Shown here one piece after another: positions 5,452 to 7,487 of a DNA stretch of 7,487 bases. Source of the DNA: an uncultured Bacilli bacterium (lineage in GTDB: Bacteria > Bacillota_I > Bacilli_A > RF39 > UBA660); contig CAKOKV010000045.1 of NCBI GenBank assembly GCA_934095805.1, positions 1-7,487 on the forward strand. The letters run 5' to 3'. The notes under the pieces are model-generated. The model did not search any database. It saw only the letters and a list, made by a program, of their open reading frames with translations, and was not told where the DNA came from. The translations under genes were made by a program, and so were the position numbers. The first letter of the stretch is position 1. Each line of letters begins with the position of its first letter.

Positions 5452-7359
5452 ATGAAAAAAAGAAAAATACTAAAAGCAATGTTAACATTAATAATTATGA
5501 TATGTTCCCTATTCTCTATTGGATATTTAGCATATTCTCTTACACTATATGAAGGTATTGAAACATTTTATAGAATATATGGAACTATAATATTAATTTA
5601 TTTCTTCTTACTACTCAGTTACTTAGAATTAAGTAGTATCAAAAAGAAAGGTTTTAAATCCTTTCTTATCCCAGCAATTATAAGTATAATATTTATATCT
5701 GCTGAATTATATGGTTCATATTATTTAAAAAAGATTTATAAATCAATGAACTATACAGATAATTCAAATATCAAATATACTGCATTAGTTACATATGATA
5801 AATCTTTAAATAATGAAAAAGATTTAAAGAAGAAAAAAATAGGTATTGCTAGTGATGGTAAAGAAGAAGGATATGAATTACCTCAAGAAAAAATAAAAGA
5901 ATTAAAACTTGAAGATAACAATGAAATAAAAACATATAATTCAACAATAGAATTACTATATGCACTTAAAAATAATGAAATAGATGCAGCATTTTTTACA
6001 GCAAACTATGCTGATATGTTTTATTCACTAGAAGGTTATGAAAATATCAAAGAAGAAACAAAAGTAATATATACAGCAGAAAAAGAATATAAAGTAAGTA
6101 ATTATGATGATATTAAAGGAACAGAAGCATCACTTACAAAACCATTTACAATGTTATTAATAGGTGTTGATTCATCAAAAGATGGAGTTACATCAGGATA
6201 TAATGGAGATGTATTATTATTAGTAACATTTAATCCAAATACATTAAGAGCTACTATTACATCTGTACCAAGAGATACTTATTTAAAAACAGCTTGTTCA
6301 AATGGAAGCTATAGAAGAATAAATACAACAACTTGGGGAAGCTCAGCATCATGTGCAGTTAAAACAATGGAAAAACTTTTCGGAGTTGATATTGATTATT
6401 ATGCTAAAATCAACTTTAAAGGAGTTGTTCAACTTGTAGATGCTGTTGGTGGAATTGATGTAGATGTACCTTATTCTTTCTGTGAACAAAACAGTTCAAG
6501 AACATGGGGAAATAAAACTATATTTGTAGAAAAAGGAAAACAACATTTAAATGGTGAACAAGCATTAGCATTATCAAGAAATAGACATAGTGCTAAAGAT
6601 AGCAAAGCAATGAAGAAACACTGCCCTACTTGGACAGAAGGAAAAAGAAATGATTTTACAAGAGGAAAAAATCAAATCAAAGTTATACTTGGTATAGTAA
6701 ATGCTGCTACAAAAAAACTTACTAATCCAGATGAAGCAATAAATATATTAAACTCAATAAAATCAAATTTCCAAACAAATATAACAAATAAAGATATATT
6801 ATCACTTTATAACTTAGGTAAATCATTAGTAATAAGTGATAGTACTAATTTAGTAAATGTTGAAAGAATGCAACTTAAAACATATGGTGTATGGAAAAAA
6901 GTATATGAACCAGCATCAAAGAGTTATCCAGCTGTTGAAATACCATACGATGGAAGCATTAAAGACATCAAAAAAGCAATAAATATTAATCTAGGTAAAA
7001 CTAAACCTACTCTTATAAAAAAAGCTTCATTTGACTTAAATAAGCCTTATGAAAGTACATTAATTGGTAATGGTAAATATACTCAATCAACAATCGCAAC
7101 ACTCGCAGATGTATCAAAATATACAGTAAGTGAACTAAAAAGTTATGCTTCTAAATATTCATTAAAATTATCATTTATAGATGTAGATACAAATAAAACA
7201 ATATCAATAGATGACTATACAAATTATAGATTCTATAGCCAAAAAGAACATACAAAAATAATACTAGATCAATTAAGTACACTTACAATATATGTTAAAA
7301 AGAAAACAGTAACACCAATTACTACACCTAGTGAAAACACAGATAATAATACAAATTAA
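5452..7359 (+). CDS. LytR-CpsA-Psr (LCP) family wall glycopolymer transferase with CpsA-like layout and PASTA-like C-terminus
   Basis: A 635-residue membrane protein expected to transfer a lipid-linked glycopolymer to peptidoglycan outside the cell. Three TM helices at about 9-31, 40-60 and 71-92, with a Lys-rich inner loop at 64-66, place the rest outside. An accessory domain follows at about 107-212 and resembles a periplasmic-binding fold (KKIGIASD near 128-135, NNEIDAAFF at 174-182). The LCP domain starts at PFTMLLIGVD (231-240) and shows D253, SVPRDTY (271-277; R274, D275), LVDAVGG, ALSRNRH (373-379; R376, R378) and D401/R404/Q408, all expected for a functional pyrophosphate-lipid-binding site. 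Four Cys (282, 301, 344, 391) lie in this domain. Residues about 548-617 look like a degenerate PASTA domain, followed by a Thr/Asn tail. Three TMs plus accessory plus LCP matches streptococcal Cps2A. It is the last gene of the operon. LytR-type annotations as transcription regulators would be misleading. Confidence 0.92.
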   Translation: MKKRKILKAMLTLIIMICSLFSIGYLAYSLTLYEGIETFYRIYGTIILIYFFLLLSYLELSSIKKKGFKSFLIPAIISIIFISAELYGSYYLKKIYKSMNYTDNSNIKYTALVTYDKSLNNEKDLKKKKIGIASDGKEEGYELPQEKIKELKLEDNNEIKTYNSTIELLYALKNNEIDAAFFTANYADMFYSLEGYENIKEETKVIYTAEKEYKVSNYDDIKGTEASLTKPFTMLLIGVDSSKDGVTSGYNGDVLLLVTFNPNTLRATITSVPRDTYLKTACSNGSYRRINTTTWGSSASCAVKTMEKLFGVDIDYYAKINFKGVVQLVDAVGGIDVDVPYSFCEQNSSRTWGNKTIFVEKGKQHLNGEQALALSRNRHSAKDSKAMKKHCPTWTEGKRNDFTRGKNQIKVILGIVNAATKKLTNPDEAINILNSIKSNFQTNITNKDILSLYNLGKSLVISDSTNLVNVERMQLKTYGVWKKVYEPASKSYPAVEIPYDGSIKDIKKAININLGKTKPTLIKKASFDLNKPYESTLIGNGKYTQSTIATLADVSKYTVSELKSYASKYSLKLSFIDVDTNKTISIDDYTNYRFYSQKEHTKIILDQLSTLTIYVKKKTVTPITTPSENTDNNTN

Positions 7360-7380
7360 GATTCGAAAGAATCTTTTTTT
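7358..7380 (+). terminator. Rho-independent terminator of the operon
   Basis: A seven-base-pair stem (7358-7364 with 7369-7375) closed by a GAAA tetraloop is followed by a seven-T run at 7374-7380. It begins within the TAA stop of the LCP gene. It works on the plus strand only; the minus strand has no T-run after the stem. Confidence 0.88.
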
Positions 7381-7386
7381 ATTCAT

Positions 7387-7416
7387 AAAAAAAGAATTCT
7401 TAATCTTAAGAATTCT
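7387..7416 (-). terminator. Rho-independent terminator of the convergent minus-strand gene
   Basis: A perfect 10-bp inverted repeat (7393-7402 with 7407-7416, four-base loop) carries seven As on the plus strand at 7387-7393, which read as a T-run on the minus strand. The last codons and part of the stop of the convergent reading frame lie inside the stem. It faces the operon terminator seven bases away, a normal convergent-gene arrangement. Confidence 0.82.
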
Positions 7417-7487
7417 CAGTTAAACTACATCTTTCATTAATTAATACAATTAAATCATCATATCTTTCATATTTATTAGTAAACATA
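7406..7487 (-). CDS. 3' end of a convergent gene of unknown function
   Basis: On the minus strand one frame is open from the window edge for 26 codons to a TAA at 7408-7406; the other two close within 12 codons. The readable end is MFTNKYERYDDLIVLINERC followed by SLTENS. The minus-strand terminator overlapping its stop supports a real transcribed gene. The ATG at 7486 may be internal or the true start; sequence beyond the window is needed to tell. The fragment is too short to assign a family. Confidence 0.5.
   Translation of the reverse strand, partial: MFTNKYERYDDLIVLINERCSLTENS

Noticed and set aside
5452..7359. Transcriptional regulator of the LytR type
   Set aside because: The three TM helices and the extracytoplasmic LCP catalytic motifs fit a wall glycopolymer transferase; no DNA-binding domain is visible.

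Overview
The window is very AT-rich, with A/T-ending codons, strong AAGGAG-type ribosome binding sites, TATAAT-like promoters and short rho-independent terminators. The proteins are of Gram-positive type: Sec signal peptides, SH3b, GH73, cohesin, dockerin and LCP domains. This suggests a low-GC Firmicute, perhaps one of the small-genome gut Bacilli or Clostridia. Every Trp codon seen is TGG and no gene is interrupted by TGA, so nothing points to a recoded genetic code. Genus cannot be decided from the sequence. I see no mobile element, tRNA, rRNA or CRISPR array.

Layout: (1) 1-883, minus strand: most of a WecA/TagO-type polyprenyl-phosphate N-acetylhexosamine-1-phosphate transferase, running off the left edge. 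(2) 884-1010: divergent promoter region. (3) 1011-1625, plus: a small membrane-anchored extracytoplasmic protein of unknown function, closed by its own terminator. (4) 1747-7359, plus: a three-gene operon with its own extended -10 promoter and a terminator at the end. It encodes a secreted SH3-SH3-glucosaminidase-cadherin-like-dockerin enzyme, a membrane-anchored cohesin protein with a charged cytoplasmic tail, and a three-TM LytR-CpsA-Psr (LCP) protein with an accessory domain and a PASTA-like C-terminus. (5) 7360-7487: two facing terminators and the 3' end of a convergent minus-strand gene. No gene-free stretch exceeds about 130 bases.

How the genes may work together: TagO-type enzymes begin synthesis of wall glycopolymers on undecaprenyl phosphate, and LCP proteins attach finished glycopolymers to peptidoglycan. 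The middle operon adds a peptidoglycan glucosaminidase ending in a dockerin, immediately followed by a membrane protein starting with a cohesin-like domain. The most interesting reading is that the hydrolase docks non-covalently onto the membrane cohesin, so that wall cutting is held beside LCP-mediated glycopolymer attachment. The domain assignments come from the sequence; the docking and the coupling to the LCP protein are inference.
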